Positions 1 to 11,959 are shown, numbered from the stretch's first letter. The stretch: 64,000 nucleotides of DNA from Siphonodentalium dalli (GCA_032622095.1 CP136061.1:117376754-117440753); one strand, 5' to 3'. The notes: generated by a model from the letters alone, not told the origin. Made by a program: numbers and translations.

Positions 1-18
1 GTTTAACCACGCACAAAT

Positions 19-484
19 GTAAATATGTGACCCGCCATATCAAATCCAGTCGTAAGTCGGGATTTGTTTTACCCTGTGCCAATGCATTCTCTTATATATG
101 CGAGTCGACCATAGGTCGCCTCGCATATATAAGAGAATGCATTGGCCTAACAATGTTTTACAATTTAAAAAAAAAAATTCTTGTATTCTTTAACAATTTT
201 ATAATTTCACCCATACAGAGCCCCAGACAAACATGAGCAGACGAAACTCTCTATATGCTTCTATATATGTGTGGGGCTCCCTGCAGGGTAATGGATGTTT
301 TTTATTTTATGTCATAAAAATTGTAAGAAACATTTATTTAAAAAAAATGATAAAAAATTGTTAGGCCAATGCATTCTCTTATATATGCGAGGCGACATAT
401 GGTCATATAAGAGAATGCATTGGCACAGGGTAAAATAAAATCCCGACTTACGACTGGATTTGATATGGCGGGTCACATATTTAC
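19..484. mobile_element. Family A foldback MITE, full copy
   Basis: Terminal inverted repeats start around ACCCGCCATATCAAATCC (position 30) and return as the complement ending GGCGGGT (473). The pairing extends outward to 19 and 484. Inside, two separate palindromes built on CCAATGCATTCTCTTATATA (79-145 and 366-423) lie in mirrored positions, so the element is an inverted repeat that contains two smaller hairpins. No coding capacity; the open frame across it is a shadow. Near-identical to 53797-54246. Confidence 0.85.
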
Positions 485-1606
485 TAATTTATTCGGGACG
501 CATTACTGGACTTTAACTTTATGACAATTATTGCGTCAGTAAAAGTCACTGCGGGTAATTCGATTATAGCATTGACGCTGTTTTCTGACTATTCGAATAT
601 ACAATTTAGGAAAATAACTTATTTATGCATAGTTATTTGTTATTCGTTCGAAACACCTGATCGGAGTGTTTCACATCGCTTTAAGACCGTGTGGTGGCTC
701 AGTCTTTTTTTGTTCTATAAGGTCGAAATGAGAATTTGTTCACGCTCACTGAATTAAACACATATGAAGCAATGAACACTCATACAACTGTTCCAAGTTG
801 GCCTATAGTCTATATAAATTGCATATAGAAATGGAACTATTGCAGTGTAAGAATTATGCCGTATATGTATCAAAACAGTGTGCGCTACACACATTATTAA
901 CGAACATAATTAAAGTGGTGTGAAACACACCGATAGGGTGATAACATCGAAATGGAGAATAATCATGCTCAAAGTAGTTATTTTTACAAATATTGTATCC
1001 AAATGGACAACACACACCGTCATTGTTAGCTATTAATTAAATGCAGTGACTCTCGATGCCGAAATCGTTTTTGTTAGTTTATCGCTGACAGTTGCGTCCC
1101 GAATCGAGAAGTAAGTATTTACAATTGAGCGTAATTCAGACGATGTTTCCATGGAGTGGTAAGGTTGATTTGCTTGAGATTTCGGCAATGTTAGTAGAAT
1201 GCTACATTCCTCCAGTTGGCCCAGCACCTGACTACAGTTACTGACTTATTAGTTTCACGCACCCCAACAAGTGCATAATACACGTATATCTTTAAAACGC
1301 CGTATACTTGATTTTCAAGTGTTATATTGCACTATTTGATAAACTAAGCAATGTATTCATATGAAGGTGTTCCGGACTGCTTTGGGCCCGTGTAGGCATG
1401 AGAACCGGACCACAGAGAGTGGACCGGGCTGTGGATTGGTTCAGATGTATAGATGCTTGTTAAAGGGACATTGAAGAGGGTTCAAATGAAACAACATAAC
1501 AGTATGAAACACACTTATCAACACGTACATGCATACAATGTATCTAATTTGTTCTCATTTTCATTATTAATAACTCTCCAATAACGAGATTTCGCGTAAT
1601 TAAAGA
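485..1606. other. No recognised feature
   Basis: AT-rich, no palindromes or tandem arrays visible. Short open frames on both strands lack any family resemblance and are treated as chance. Confidence 0.5.
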
Positions 1607-2122
1607 TGGATTATCTCTTTAAATAACAAATTTTAAAAAGTTGCGTGGGTATAAAATAATAGATATGAACTGAAGACCTATGTCCGGAAAAGCTTCTATC
1701 AATTAATATTGATTTTATTTCGAATATTAAATCGGGCCCGTTTATGTTACTATTTTTAGAACCGACCATTCGGATGAGACCGTATTGCGATATAGAGCAC
1801 TGGGCTGTTCCTACGGCTACGCAACGAATGTCAATGTCACAGATTGGTTGTTTGTATTGTTTTGTTCCACAGATATAAGCGATAATGAGTATAATTAACG
1901 TTTATTTGTGACAAAATTGCACAATATATTTTCTGGTCTCTGTTAACAGTAACCACTATTGTTCGTTAGCTGAACAAACACACCTTTTTAGACCAGAAAA
2001 TATTCGAAATAAAATTAATATTAATCGATAGAAGCATTTCCGGACAGGAGTCTTCGATTCAAATCTAATATTTTATACCCCGGTAACTATATAATACATG
2101 TTTACAAAGAGATAATCCACCT
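1607..2122. repeat. Foldback element of about 0.5 kb
   Basis: GGATTATCTCTTT near 1607 returns as AAAGAGATAATCC near 2110. Further in, the block around TCCGGAAAAGCTTCTATC (1683-1700) returns inverted as GATAGAAGCATTTCCGGA (about 2027-2044), followed by complementary TTTATTTCGAATATT/AATATTCGAAATAAA. A smaller inverted pair, TTCTGGTCT/AGACCAGAAA, lies at the centre. This is a nonautonomous palindromic element with no coding capacity. Confidence 0.7.
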
Positions 2123-2292
2123 TTAAAACATTGCTATGCGATCATGACCGTTGTGTTGAAATATTTTTGAAGAAAGTAAGAACATTCTTAGGGAAATTAT
2201 AAGTTGGACCCCGACTCAAATAAAGCTATATAACCCGCTGCGCTAAGCCTATCAAACCAACGCATACTTCACAGCAGGTACAGCAATGCTCG

Positions 2293-2496
2293 AATTAATC
2301 GACTCCTTAACCACAGCAGAATTATGGGTAACTGTTCAGGATTTAGTTGGAAATATGGCTTGTTGTCATTCATCGGAAAGCACCCATAACTTTTCAGGAT
2401 TTAGTCGGAAATATGGCTTGTTGTCAACAAGCCATATTTCCGACTAAATCCTGAAAAGTTACCCATAATACTGCTGTGGTTAAAGAGTTGATTATT
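2293..2496. repeat. Family B palindromic hairpin element, copy 1
   Basis: It is nearly symmetric around its centre: TTAACCACAGCAGAATTATG on the left is mirrored by ATACTGCTGTGGTTAA on the right, with TTTAGTCGGAAATATGGCTT repeated on each arm. The centre differs from the other three copies (the inner part is partly duplicated), so this copy has rearranged. Other copies: 3471-3660, 15559-15754, 58578-58755. Confidence 0.85.
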
Positions 2497-2506
2497 TAGA
2501 GCAATA

Positions 2507-2876
2507 GAGACCTTTCGCAAAATCACGATTACGATTACGGATAAGGATAATATCCTGCCAGTATACGGCCAAAAAGATCGATCATTACGTACGGAGGTTG
2601 TTATAATACGAAATATACCCGACTCAGTTTAGTTATGTGCATATGTGTCAACGATGTGCCACATGTCCTACTTGGTGTATAATAACACATGGATAAGAAC
2701 ATGGGATCTGAAAGAGACACACATCACTTTTTCCATCATATATAAATAACTGACTATAGTGGTTCATATGCCATCTCGCCCATTAACGATCGAATGTAAG
2801 TTGTGATGGTGTCCACCTAATTAATAGGACAATATATCCTATCCGTAATCGTAATAGTGATTTTGCGAAAGATCTC
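2507..2876. mobile_element. Family C TIR MITE, copy 1
   Basis: Terminal inverted repeats GAGACCTTTCGCAAAATCAC at 2507 and its complement ending GATCTC at 2876. The inner part of the repeat is ATTACGATTACGGATA. The internal 300 bases are AT-rich and include a block (CATGTCC to GAGACACACATCA) that recurs in reverse orientation in the copy at 45741-46123. Length about 370 bp; no coding sequence. Confidence 0.85.
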
Positions 2877-3470
2877 GATTACTGTGTATTGTTAGTAGTG
2901 TCACTGTAGCCATGACGCATGGACCTCCAACAACAAATCGAGAAATGTTGTATGTTGAAATTCACCTTGACCAGAATACTCTATAAAGACCCAAGCTACA
3001 GGCGGACACCGGATGACGTAGTATTGATAATGTTTTTTTTTAAATTCGTGATCCACGTTTCCCTTCAATTGAAATTCACCTTGCGTTGTTAGAAGATGTT
3101 TGAATGGACACAAATCGATTAGGAAAATGACCCTAGAAAGGTGCACACAATGACTTCCTGTCCTCATGTGCAATAGGTGAGCTATATTATATTATTCTGC
3201 AATACGGCACGAATCGACAAAGAACTTCAAATGTCACACTAATAAAGGCACGACGGTTTATTGACAACGTTTAAGACTATTTAAATCACGATTATTGGCA
3301 TTGTCTGTGTGTCATTTTTCACTTGGAAACCAAGCTTTCTGTTCCAGGACATATGGACGGACACAACAAAAGAGTAATATTGTCACATTCTTTTTCGCAT
3401 TCACGACACTTCTGTGTATTTTGCTATATATGTATGTGCGAGATATCAAATAAACAATGTTCATGTACAG
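2877..3470. other. No recognised feature
   Basis: Open frames on the minus strand (2901-3173, 3312-3560) have no family resemblance; the second runs into a family B palindrome. Nothing else seen. Confidence 0.45.
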
Positions 3471-3660
3471 TAATGCCCTAAGTAATCGACCTCTTAACCA
3501 AAGCAGAATTATGGGTAACTTTTCAGGATTTAGTCGGAAATATGGCTTGTTGCCCTTCATGGGAAAGCTCTCGCCGAGAGCTTTCCGATGAATGGCAACA
3601 AGCCATATTTCCGACTAAATCCTGAAAAGTTACCCATAATTCTGCTTTGGTTAAGAGGTG
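3471..3660. repeat. Family B palindromic hairpin element, copy 2
   Basis: Ends in TAATGCCCTA at the left. The arms carry GCAGAATTATGGGTAACTTT and its complement, meeting at the centre CTCTCGCCGAGAGC. The arms are almost perfectly complementary over about 85 bases with essentially no loop. The right arm is followed by a (GGT)n-like run (about 3656-3678). Confidence 0.9.
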
Positions 3661-4399
3661 GTGGTGTTGGTGGTGGTATGATGCTTGAACAAAAACTTTA
3701 AAATGCAATGTGTCGTCTGCCAATTTGGGGATATAGAGAAACTAAACTAAAAAGGAAATATAGAATCTATGTGAAAAGGTTTCTATGTTAAATTTGATAA
3801 TAAAGAAATTTCGAAGGAAGGTGAGGTCTTAGCTTTAAAGTTACTGGAGGCGTTCGAAGTGAGTTCTTACGAAATAACATACATTTGTTTATAAAAGTCT
3901 GTAAAACAACTATCATCAACAAGTACTTGTAAAACTATATCAACTTTGTTCTTATTTTTATTTGTAATAACTCTTAATTCGATACCGTGATTTGGCAAAT
4001 GATCCCACCCTTATTCCATTCAATAAATCCATTCTATAAATTGTGATATTAAACGTTCGTTTAATAACAGGAAATAGTACCAGGTGACCTGTGACTTCCG
4101 GTGTGTCGTCTGTTTACATTCCGTACGCTACGTCTCAAAATACAATGGCTTCCAATATTGTTCCCACAAACTATAATGAATGAAGTGTTTGAAAAGTAAT
4201 TTCATTAAGTATAGGCCATTAAATACGCCATTTATTTATCTGGGACTATTTCTTTACGCGGGCAAACTACGCATAGTTACGTGAAACGTCATCGCATGCC
4301 TTATAGAAGCCGATGTTAGTTTCGCGTCGATTTGTTGATTTAAGTATGTTTTGCCGAGGTTTTGGATCATGTAAAAAATATAATTTACAACTCATCCCC
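3661..4399. other. No recognised feature
   Basis: AT-rich spacer between two palindromes. No tandem array or coding family seen. Confidence 0.45.
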
Positions 4400-4512
4400 A
4401 GTTTATAGCGGAATTTACAAAACTCGTACATTAAATTAGGTCTGGACCTCGCCAAAGGCTCGGTCCAGACCTAATTTACTGGACTCGTTTTGTTAATTCC
4501 GCTATAAACTGT
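4400..4512. repeat. Hairpin of about 110 bp
   Basis: CAGTTTATAGCGGAATT on the left returns as AATTCCGCTATAAACTG on the right. The centre TTAGGTCTGGACC/GGTCCAGACCTAA surrounds a short loop. The middle stem parts carry mismatches. Confidence 0.8.
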
Positions 4513-4675
4513 GGACTCGTTGTAGATTCTCTATTTAGCAAATCGAAACCATAGTTATATACATGTAAACACTGGTACAGTTACGTCATTACCTCCTCCT
4601 GCTGTATTGTCATCATCGGCCTAAGATAGCAACATAATTATCCTCATGCAAATGGGTGAGGTATTGGACGCAAAT

Positions 4676-4960
4676 ATTCACATAATTATGTTCATATTGG
4701 ATGGATTTCACTCTGAAATAAGCCCATAGTGACTACAAGACATAAAGAGCGTTAATATATGGTAAGTCGTGTCGATGAAAAAAGGTAGATTAAATAATGT
4801 CAATATGAGCGTATATCGTTTGGATTTAAAAAAAACGCGTTTTACGTCCATATAGACTATACATGTGTTAGGCTAAATAATGCCAATATGAGCGTATTTA
4901 GCTCACTAAAATACGACCGTTGTGTGCTTATCTTCACGAAAACAGGCCACACACACTACA
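4676..4960. repeat. Dispersed repeat, also at 6935-7150
   Basis: The two regions share, in the same orientation and order, a block around GTTCATATTGGA, then CTGAAATAAGCCCAT, then GGTAAGTC, then a block ending GTGCTTATCTTCA/GTGAGCTTATCTTCAGG and AACAGGC. The intervening 2 kb holds other repeats. Divergence is substantial, so this is an old dispersed element or segmental duplication. Confidence 0.6.
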
Positions 4961-4974
4961 TGGAAAACAAATGC

Positions 4975-5190
4975 CTCCGGGGGGGGCTAACCGTTCACAT
5001 ATCAGTGTATACAGAGTTGTGGGGGGGGGGTAACCGTTCACATACCAGTGTATACAGAGTTGTGGGGGGTAACCATTCACATACCAGTGTATACACAGTT
5101 GTGGGGGGGGGGGGGTAACCGTTCACATACCAGTGTATACACAGTTGTGGAGGGTAACCGTTCACATACCAGTATATATATGCAGAGTTG
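4975..5190. repeat. G-rich minisatellite, about five units
   Basis: A unit of roughly 40-50 bases made of a variable run of G (5 to 13), then TAACCGTTCACATACCAGTG and TATACASAGTTGT, is repeated about five times. Unit length changes mainly through the G-run. The open frames on both strands across it are artefacts of the repeat. Confidence 0.9.
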
Positions 5191-5307
5191 TTACATGTGC
5201 TTTGGTCATATAATGATTTATCTACCAAAACGTACTGGAACGCGAACCAGCTTCACCAATGCTGGACATCTTTATCAACAACAATCTTCGCGTGGGGGGG
5301 GGGGGGG

Positions 5308-5400
5308 TACCGTGGCTCAGTTGGTAAGGTGCATGGCGCATTAGGCCAACATAAACACAAGTTTTGCAGAATTTCACCCCATGCACCTCAGTGCTCATGC
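5308..5400 (+). repeat. tRNA-like SINE fragment
   Basis: TGGCTCAGTTGGTAAGGTGC resembles a tRNA A box (TRGCNNAGYNGG). The flanking block, from GAACCAGCTTC to CAACA then CTTCGCG and a G-run, is shared with 8285-8400. No clear B box is present in this copy. It is probably a tRNA-derived SINE or a fragment of one, not a functional tRNA. Confidence 0.45.
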
Positions 5401-5541
5401 CTGGTATCCTATTCATGGACCATGGTTATATATACCCGGTATGAGAACATTCATTTGTTTTTAACCTGAAAATTGCATAAATCGCAAAGCTGGTGGTCTA
5501 ACTCCAGACAAATACACACAGCTACGGGCAACAGACCAGGA

Positions 5542-5574
5542 CACACCGGGCCGACCATGGTTCGGCCCGGTGTG
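5542..5574. repeat. Short GC-rich hairpin
   Basis: CACACCGGGCCGA and TCGGCCCGGTGTG form a perfect 13-bp stem around a short loop (CCATGGT). No U-run follows it, and this is a eukaryotic context, so no terminator function is proposed. Confidence 0.75.
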
Positions 5575-5756
5575 AGAAATCTAAACAAGAAAATCGCCAA
5601 ACCCTAGCATCTACTGTAGACACTACATGGCCTTAAGCTTTTCTAGTGTTGGAATTTCAAACCTCATATATACTCACACTTAGGTTCGAAAATTTTGAAA
5701 TCTGAACAAGAAAATCGCAAAATCCTAGCATCTAGACTGGCCTAAAGCCTTCATAG

Positions 5757-6200
5757 AGTTGGAAATTTCAAACCTGACACCCACACATAGGTTGGAAAAT
5801 TTCCAACTGATGACAATTCCAATGACAATTTTGACCAAATGTAGGACAATATTGTTTTCTTAAATTAACCAGCGACTTTTGACTGACCACGAGGGAGTGA
5901 CCGGGCCACAAGCTTTCCAACCTGACTCCCCCCATAAGGTTGGAAAATTTCCAAGATGGCCATTTTAGTCCACAATTTTTACCAAAACTAGGAAAATATG
6001 CAAATATTGGTCCAAAAATAATAAATTCCACCATAATAAATTGTTTGAAAATCAAACTACAGGAAAAATTTCAACCTATTGTTGGGGTGAAATTTCCAAC
6101 TAATGTTGTGTCAGGAATGAAATTTCCAACTGTTGAACATTTTTACCAAAGTTGGGGTGGTGAGACACCCCAACCACCTGTCGTCACGTCCCTGCCTGCG
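5757..6200. repeat. Dispersed repeat family G1, copy 1
   Basis: About 440 bases, from GGTTGGAAAATTTCCAACTG through AAATTAACCAGC to GGGGTGGTGAGACACCCCAA, recur in the same order at about 13024-13500. Internally it has several copies of the motif AGGTTGGAAA/TTTCCAACC in both orientations, so it is partly self-complementary. Confidence 0.75.
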
Positions 6201-6354
6201 CGATGCGAGGGATGTTGTTCTTGGAGTTCATTCAACGTTTAATATATATATATACAATATTTATCTACAACGAATCGTCCGAAAATTTCCCAGTATCTTA
6301 ATTTGGCCTATATATATATATAGCTGTTCAACATATCCCCGTGAAAATAGGTTC

Positions 6355-6923
6355 ACGTTGGACCAGGGGGGGGTCGGAAAAAAATTTCAGGCACGTATGG
6401 CATTTTTTCCCTTTCGATCAATTTTTGTACCCACCCACCCCTACCGCCAAATTTTTTTCCGTTTTCAGCAGTTTTTTCCGACCATTTTTTGACACCCACC
6501 CCCCTTTTAACACTAAAACAGAGATTTGCGGGGGGAAATTCACTGTAAACAGCTGTATATGAATTTCTGTGCATACTATTTATCACGGATGTTAACGTGG
6601 ACATGTAAATAGGAATGAGTCATTTTGAGGTCATTCGTCCAAAAAAACATGGCTGCCAGCGGCCATCTTGGATTTCAAAATTTGCAACAAAATACAACAC
6701 GATAACTGCCTGCAGTCAGTTTACCAGTTAGAATTACATTATTTCTCTCATTCAAACTGATTCAAAGTGGTTTTGAAGCCCAACTCATTGCCAAAACACT
6801 AAAAAACAAGCAGGAATTTTTTTTTTTAGTTGCGGAAAAAATTGCTTGTTGGTGGCTTTGACCACCCACCCACCCCGGCATACGTGCCGGAAGAAATTTT
6901 TTCACCCCCCCCTGGTTGGACCT
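6355..6923. mobile_element. TIR element with G-run termini
   Basis: GGACCAGGGGGGG at the left and CCCCCCCTGGTTGGACC at the right are inverted. Inside them, AAATTTC..GGCACGTATG pairs with CATACGTGCCGG..AAATTT. The middle includes an 'ATGGCTGCCAGCGGCCATCTTG' type mini-palindrome. About 570 bp, no coding sequence. Terminal boundaries are uncertain because of the homopolymer runs. Confidence 0.6.
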
Positions 6924-6934
6924 TAATATTCACA

Positions 6935-7150
6935 TTGGTTCATATTGGACTTATTTGATTCTGAAATAAGCCCATCGAGGAATTATACCCGTTATTTCGT
7001 TTTATGGCGCGGCCTACAATGAAAGCACATTATAAAGGGTGAACATCTGGTAAGTCAGTTTAGGTTCATATAGAGCGTAATTCAGATTCAAATGATGCCG
7101 ATATGATCTTAGTTCAGTGTGAGCTTATCTTCAGGATAACAGGCTGAGCT
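6935..7150. repeat. Second copy of the 4676-4960 dispersed repeat
   Basis: Shares CTGAAATAAGCCCAT, GGTAAGTCAG and GTGAGCTTATCTTCAGG in the same order as the copy at 4676-4960. Confidence 0.55.
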
Positions 7151-7299
7151 TTTTGGCTACGGTCACATATCTGACCCATTAAAGCACAGAGTTATCACAT
7201 ATCGATGTTTGAGAGAATATGTTGTTTGTCACCACCCGGAATATTTGGCAGCATAGCAAATATTAGACCAGCCGACCGACATACTCTCGATACCAAATT

Positions 7300-7492
7300 G
7301 CGTTGAACAAAGTGTTGATATATAACACGTTTTGGGAAATGTCATTCTATAGTTGACAGTAGTTATTGTTTTGGTAATTAATCGATTCTGATGACTAAAA
7401 CGTGTCTAAAGAAATTGTGTTGTTGTTGTTGTTGTTGTTGTTGTTGGAATCTGATGATATGGGACCATCGAATCGGAATATGTACCTTTAAT
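7300..7492 (-). mobile_element. Family F MITE, truncated inverted copy
   Basis: Reading the minus strand from 7492, it starts TTAAAGGTACATATTCCGAT, then passes through a (CAA)n tract and TCAGAATCGATTAATTAC to AACACTTTG. The same order is found in the fuller copies 60543-60986 and 10258-10699. A (TTG)n microsatellite of about ten units (7417-7447) has expanded inside it, where the other copies have only CAACAACAACC or CAACAGC. Confidence 0.75.
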
Positions 7493-8339
7493 AAATAACA
7501 GATATCTCACTGTGCGTACATGTAATAAAATGTTAGGCATTTGTATTTTAGTGGATTAAGTGGATTATCGATAATGCATTATCATATATAATAGGACGCT
7601 AAACCCCTTCTGCAACGAATTTCCTGAAAATGTGTCATCATGTGAACGTATCCTTGCGAGCAGTTTGTTATTGCTTGAGATGCACCACCTCCATGTAGTA
7701 TATATAGAACAGTATGGATGCCTCACTATTATAAAGCAATAATTCTCCGCATTTATTCACTGGGTACCTTTTTTGTAATACCTCATTAATTTCCAGTAAT
7801 CGACCGTCTGCATGCGATGTTTGAACTGAAATCAATAACTCTCTAATTTTTCATTGTGAATAAATAATGCAGACCGGCTGTGGTTGGATGCGCCTCCGGT
7901 TGCAAATCACACATCTCGCCTCACTTTTTAACTATTTGATTTGGTGTAATTATCCCATGGATAATCGATTGAATTTCCGACAGACTCTTTTGATGTCTAG
8001 TAAATACTATATTGTTATATCTAGGTATAATGATAGTTAAACTACTGTTGTGGTTTGAATGTACATGTATGTCGATACACGTGGTGCCAGAAGCGATTGT
8101 ATGAGTGGCGCTGGACGTACAATTTCCCGTTTTAGGGGATGAAACCACACTTTTTTGATGAATTCGTATATATAATACACTGTTTTGTTTACCGCACTTC
8201 GACAAGAACCTGAGCAACCTGTGCAGGTACATGTACGTGTACCAGAATCAGGTTTTATCGACGCTTTACGTGAAGCACATGTCCGTCTGGAATCGAACCA
8301 GCTTCGCCATTACTGGACATCTTTCTCAACAACACTCTT
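7493..8339. other. No recognised feature
   Basis: The minus-strand open frame 7921-8232 is the longest, but it is low-complexity Ile/Ser/Thr sequence without a recognised family. Left unannotated. Confidence 0.45.
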
Positions 8340-8430
8340 CGCGGGGGTGGCTCAGTTGATAAGGTGCATGGTGAATTAGGCCGACATTTATAAGCTGTGC
8401 AGCGATGGCGAGGCTGGTTCGGATGCCGAC
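8340..8430 (+). repeat. tRNA-derived SINE head
   Basis: An A-box-like TGGCTCAGTTGA at 8348-8359 and a B-box-like GGTTCGGATGC at 8416-8426 lie about 57 bases apart, in the order and spacing of a tRNA promoter. The left flank is shared with 5228-5320. No acceptor-stem pairing typical of a working tRNA is seen, so a SINE head is the better reading. Confidence 0.5.
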
Positions 8431-10257
8431 TTGTAATTCGCGAAGAGGGACGGTAACTCGATTCGTGTATCTGGGCAAGTTTGTCAGTGGCTCTCCTGAT
8501 GCCGATGGTTTCTATGTGCTGTGTGGCAGTTTCCAAATAAAATAAACCCTATATATGTTATTTCATCCACTAAACATATAACATCATGTTATGCATGGCC
8601 TCGCAACTAAAACGAACCATAAACCCAAATAGGCAAAACCAAAAAGAAGCTCTTCAATCAGGAGGGGGTCAGGACATATTTGCAGACACTAGGACAAACA
8701 AAATATTTCCGCCCTCTGGGTACTCACCACCCCCTAACTTTTTTTCCGATTCTGGGATAGGGACTCACCCCCTCCAAACTGCTTCAAATGACTAATTTAC
8801 TCAGTTTTCCTGATCATATCTGATCTATGTTCCGTATCATGATTATAGAAGCATTCCTACTTTTTATTTTTACCAACAAGACTGTAAAGTTTCAAAACAA
8901 TTCTCCAATAAATGTGGGCTGTAGTATAGGGTGTGCTGATGGATTGACATTTGAAATCCAAGATGGCTGCTGGCGGCCATCTTTGTTTTAAACGAATTTT
9001 GGGGGGAAAAGGGCGGCTCACAATAAGAAGTCACCTCGAAGATCCATATGAAGTTTGGTGTGCTAAAGGATTTGGTCATACAAAGAGTAAAATCCAAGAT
9101 GGCTGCCGGTGCCCATATTCTTCATCGAAAATCGTTCAAATTTGATAGCGACCATCTAGGGTTGATCGTTAACCCATATACCGAATATCGCTGAAAAAAA
9201 GGTCTAAGATTGTTTCAACACCTTTGTTTTATTTTATGATGGTTTTTTTAATAGTCTATTTGTATTTGAAGAGTTTACATTTATTTGAAGAATCTATTAT
9301 TGTGTTACGTTTTCATTTATATCAGGTTGAATAAATGATTTTTAATAGAACTATCTAAATCTGAGCCTTTCCATGATTCTTGATGAAAATATTTAGCATT
9401 CTTAAAACCTTTTGTCTCATTATTTTGAAGAAAAATTACTCTAGCAAAAAATTAACTCGGCCAGGAAACCTGTAAAGACGCCATGAATCATGTCCGGTCA
9501 AACAGTCCAGAGCATGGTTCTGTTGAGACCAAATTTTACTGATAAATGTGTATGTGGAAACATGAATTATTAAAATGCCTTATTAATTAACTGGGAAAAC
9601 AAGCTTTCTCATTCTCAACGCAATAGACATGTTGGTGATGTGCATCTCTGCAGACGTGACATTTATCCTCTGCCTTTTATGTTCCCGAAGACTAGACTAG
9701 TCGCTAAGAGCATGTGCACATTGACATATTGTTAACCAACGAGTGGTCTAGCCAATTACGGCGTGTCGTTTATATGTCTCTGCATTTGAAATTGACTTGG
9801 ATTGTTTGACCGCTTCATTGCAATGGCATACACAAATCATTCTAGTCAAACTAGTAATGTAATACCCATTGGTATATAATAACTTCATCGGCAACCAATC
9901 GTCTTCACACACTTAATATGAGCGATGTATATATTGTTCTATTAATATGTCAAACCACGCTTACGGTATATTACTAAGACCATAATTAGTGTAATAGAGC
10001 AACTTCATGGAGATAATAGAGATTTTCTGTCTGTAAAGACGCTTATCTCAACTGAAATTTGATATCTAGATTCGCTATCGATCTCCCAAAATAGGACCAA
10101 GCACCCGTGATTCAAAGTGTTGTTTGCAAGACACCACAAAACATATCAAAAGTGTGATGGGCGAAAGTATAGGCAGCTCCAGTGAGCACATTCTAGTTAC
10201 AATTGTTTCAAGTACTTTATGAGTACCTCAAATGAGCCTCATCTTTCATCACTCATT
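8431..10257. other. No gene seen
   Basis: It contains two or three short 'AAGATGGCTGCCGG' type blocks (around 8960 and 9100) that recur elsewhere (6650, 35720, 40060, 56650), as inverted or direct fragments of unidentified repeats. Otherwise AT-rich sequence without coding signal. Confidence 0.45.
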
Positions 10258-10699
10258 ATACATGTATTCAATCGAATCAGAGGGTCCCCATACATCAAGA
10301 TACAACAACAACCAAATTTCTTCAAAATACGCCTTAGTTATCAGAATCGATTGATTGCAACAACATAATGCTAACAAATGTCAACTATGGTATCAAATGT
10401 CCCAAAACTTGTTATTTATCAACATATATCACTGAAGTATCACGAAATTTGACCGTATTACCATTTTATTTTAGAGTTATCCATCTTCATCCGCAATTTT
10501 GTCCGAGACCCTAAGTTTGACCACGTGTTTCTGGGCTACATATTATTACACATCTCGAGAAATAATAAACTTCAAAAATCGATATCTGATCACTCTGAGC
10601 TTTGACGTGTGGGTTCCTCGACTAGAATCAAATATTGTGTGCCCCGAAACCAAAACAAATAGTAATTTAGGAGCGTATGATCGGATTGAGTACCTTTAA
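10258..10699 (+). mobile_element. Family F MITE, near-full copy
   Basis: It begins TATTCAATCGAATCAGAGGG and ends GGATTGAGTACCTTTAA. Internal blocks TTAGTTATCAGAATCGATTG, TGTTATTTATCAACAT and TTATCCATCTTCATCCGCAA lie in the same order as in 60543-60986. About 440 bp, no coding capacity. Confidence 0.75.
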
Positions 10700-11461
10700 A
10701 CCGAAGTAACTAAAAAAAAAAAATAGTTTCACACCATCGTCTTTCCTACCTTTTAACAAATATAAATTTACTACCTTTCACATATGGAGCGCTCCCAAGT
10801 TGTAAAATGAGGAAATCCCATAACATGACCAAGAATAAGACTAGTAAACTAGCTCCCGATATTCAACAATAAGGAACAGTTGGTTGCATACATGTATATA
10901 ATTGCCAATGCACTGAGACCATTTTCTTTATACCAATCAATACAATCATGTATACATTACATTATGTTTCTATTATCCTAAATTGTTCTGCCCGAAAGGG
11001 TGTCACGATTGACTAAATAAACTATCGTATCGCAACCATATCAGGATATATCTAAACTCTAACGATCTTTATTGTTTCAGAAAAAGGTAAAGTTATTTGT
11101 CATTTCTAAGGTGACCATCGCCGGTTCGTTTATATTGTATGCCACATATATACCGACCTACATGTACATCCACTGTATTACAAGAACGTGAAAGCAGCAA
11201 AGAGTAGCTATATATGTATTCATTATGAATACTGTAGCTAGCTTGAAGATTATATGCATCGTGTACCGCTTTAAATACGTAGTATGTACTTACGCTGGTG
11301 AATAAGTGAACGTATACTATATATAGCATTAAACGGACATGGATCGTTCGATCTTTACAAAATTGTGGACGTAATTTGGAAGCAGATACACGATAGGTTG
11401 TACAAATACACGAACTATTGATATACCGGCTCCATATGATCTGCAAAAATACTTGCCATTG
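10700..11461. other. No recognised feature
   Basis: The minus-strand frame 11093-11527 is the longest chance frame and runs into the CACTCT element at its N-terminal end. No motifs recognised. Confidence 0.4.
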
Positions 11462-11959
11462 CACTCTAAGAATTAAGGGTTCTTTAGGGTTCTTTGAAGA
11501 ATTCAAGGGTTCTCTGTAAGAACCCAACGGTTCCTCGGTGTCAGAAAAGGTTCTCTGTAATAGATAGGGTTCGATGGTGTGTAACTAGGGTTCTCTTGGA
11601 TTCTGAAGGGTTCTTCATGTATTCGTAAAATATAAATAAATATGTGTAAAAGTGCAGACTAATTCACCACCTTCGTGTAATCAAGAATATGAATCACACC
11701 AAAATTAAGCGAATTTTATATTATTATTATTATATCTTTATTTTCCTCCATTTACTGAAGAGTCATAAATAATGATACAAACAATAGTACATGTAATATG
11801 AACATACAATGATCCAAGGTAAACAAGAAAATAATATAGTAAACAGAATTATACAATACGTGAGTATGATGTAGACGAGTGCTCGCACTCGAATGATTAT
11901 ATACATATGAGATTGTAGTGAGATTATGATAATAGTGATGATTAGTGATAATGCAAGTG

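Noticed and set aside
3523-3723. Minus-strand frame similar to 15556-15780 minus
   Set aside because: Both lie on family B palindromes; the shared peptide comes from the repeated arm, not a gene.
5308-5400. Functional tRNA gene
   Set aside because: Only an A-box-like segment; no B box, no acceptor stem; better explained as a SINE remnant.
11093-11527. 144-codon minus-strand frame
   Set aside because: Crosses the boundary of the CACTCT element at its start; no domain recognised.
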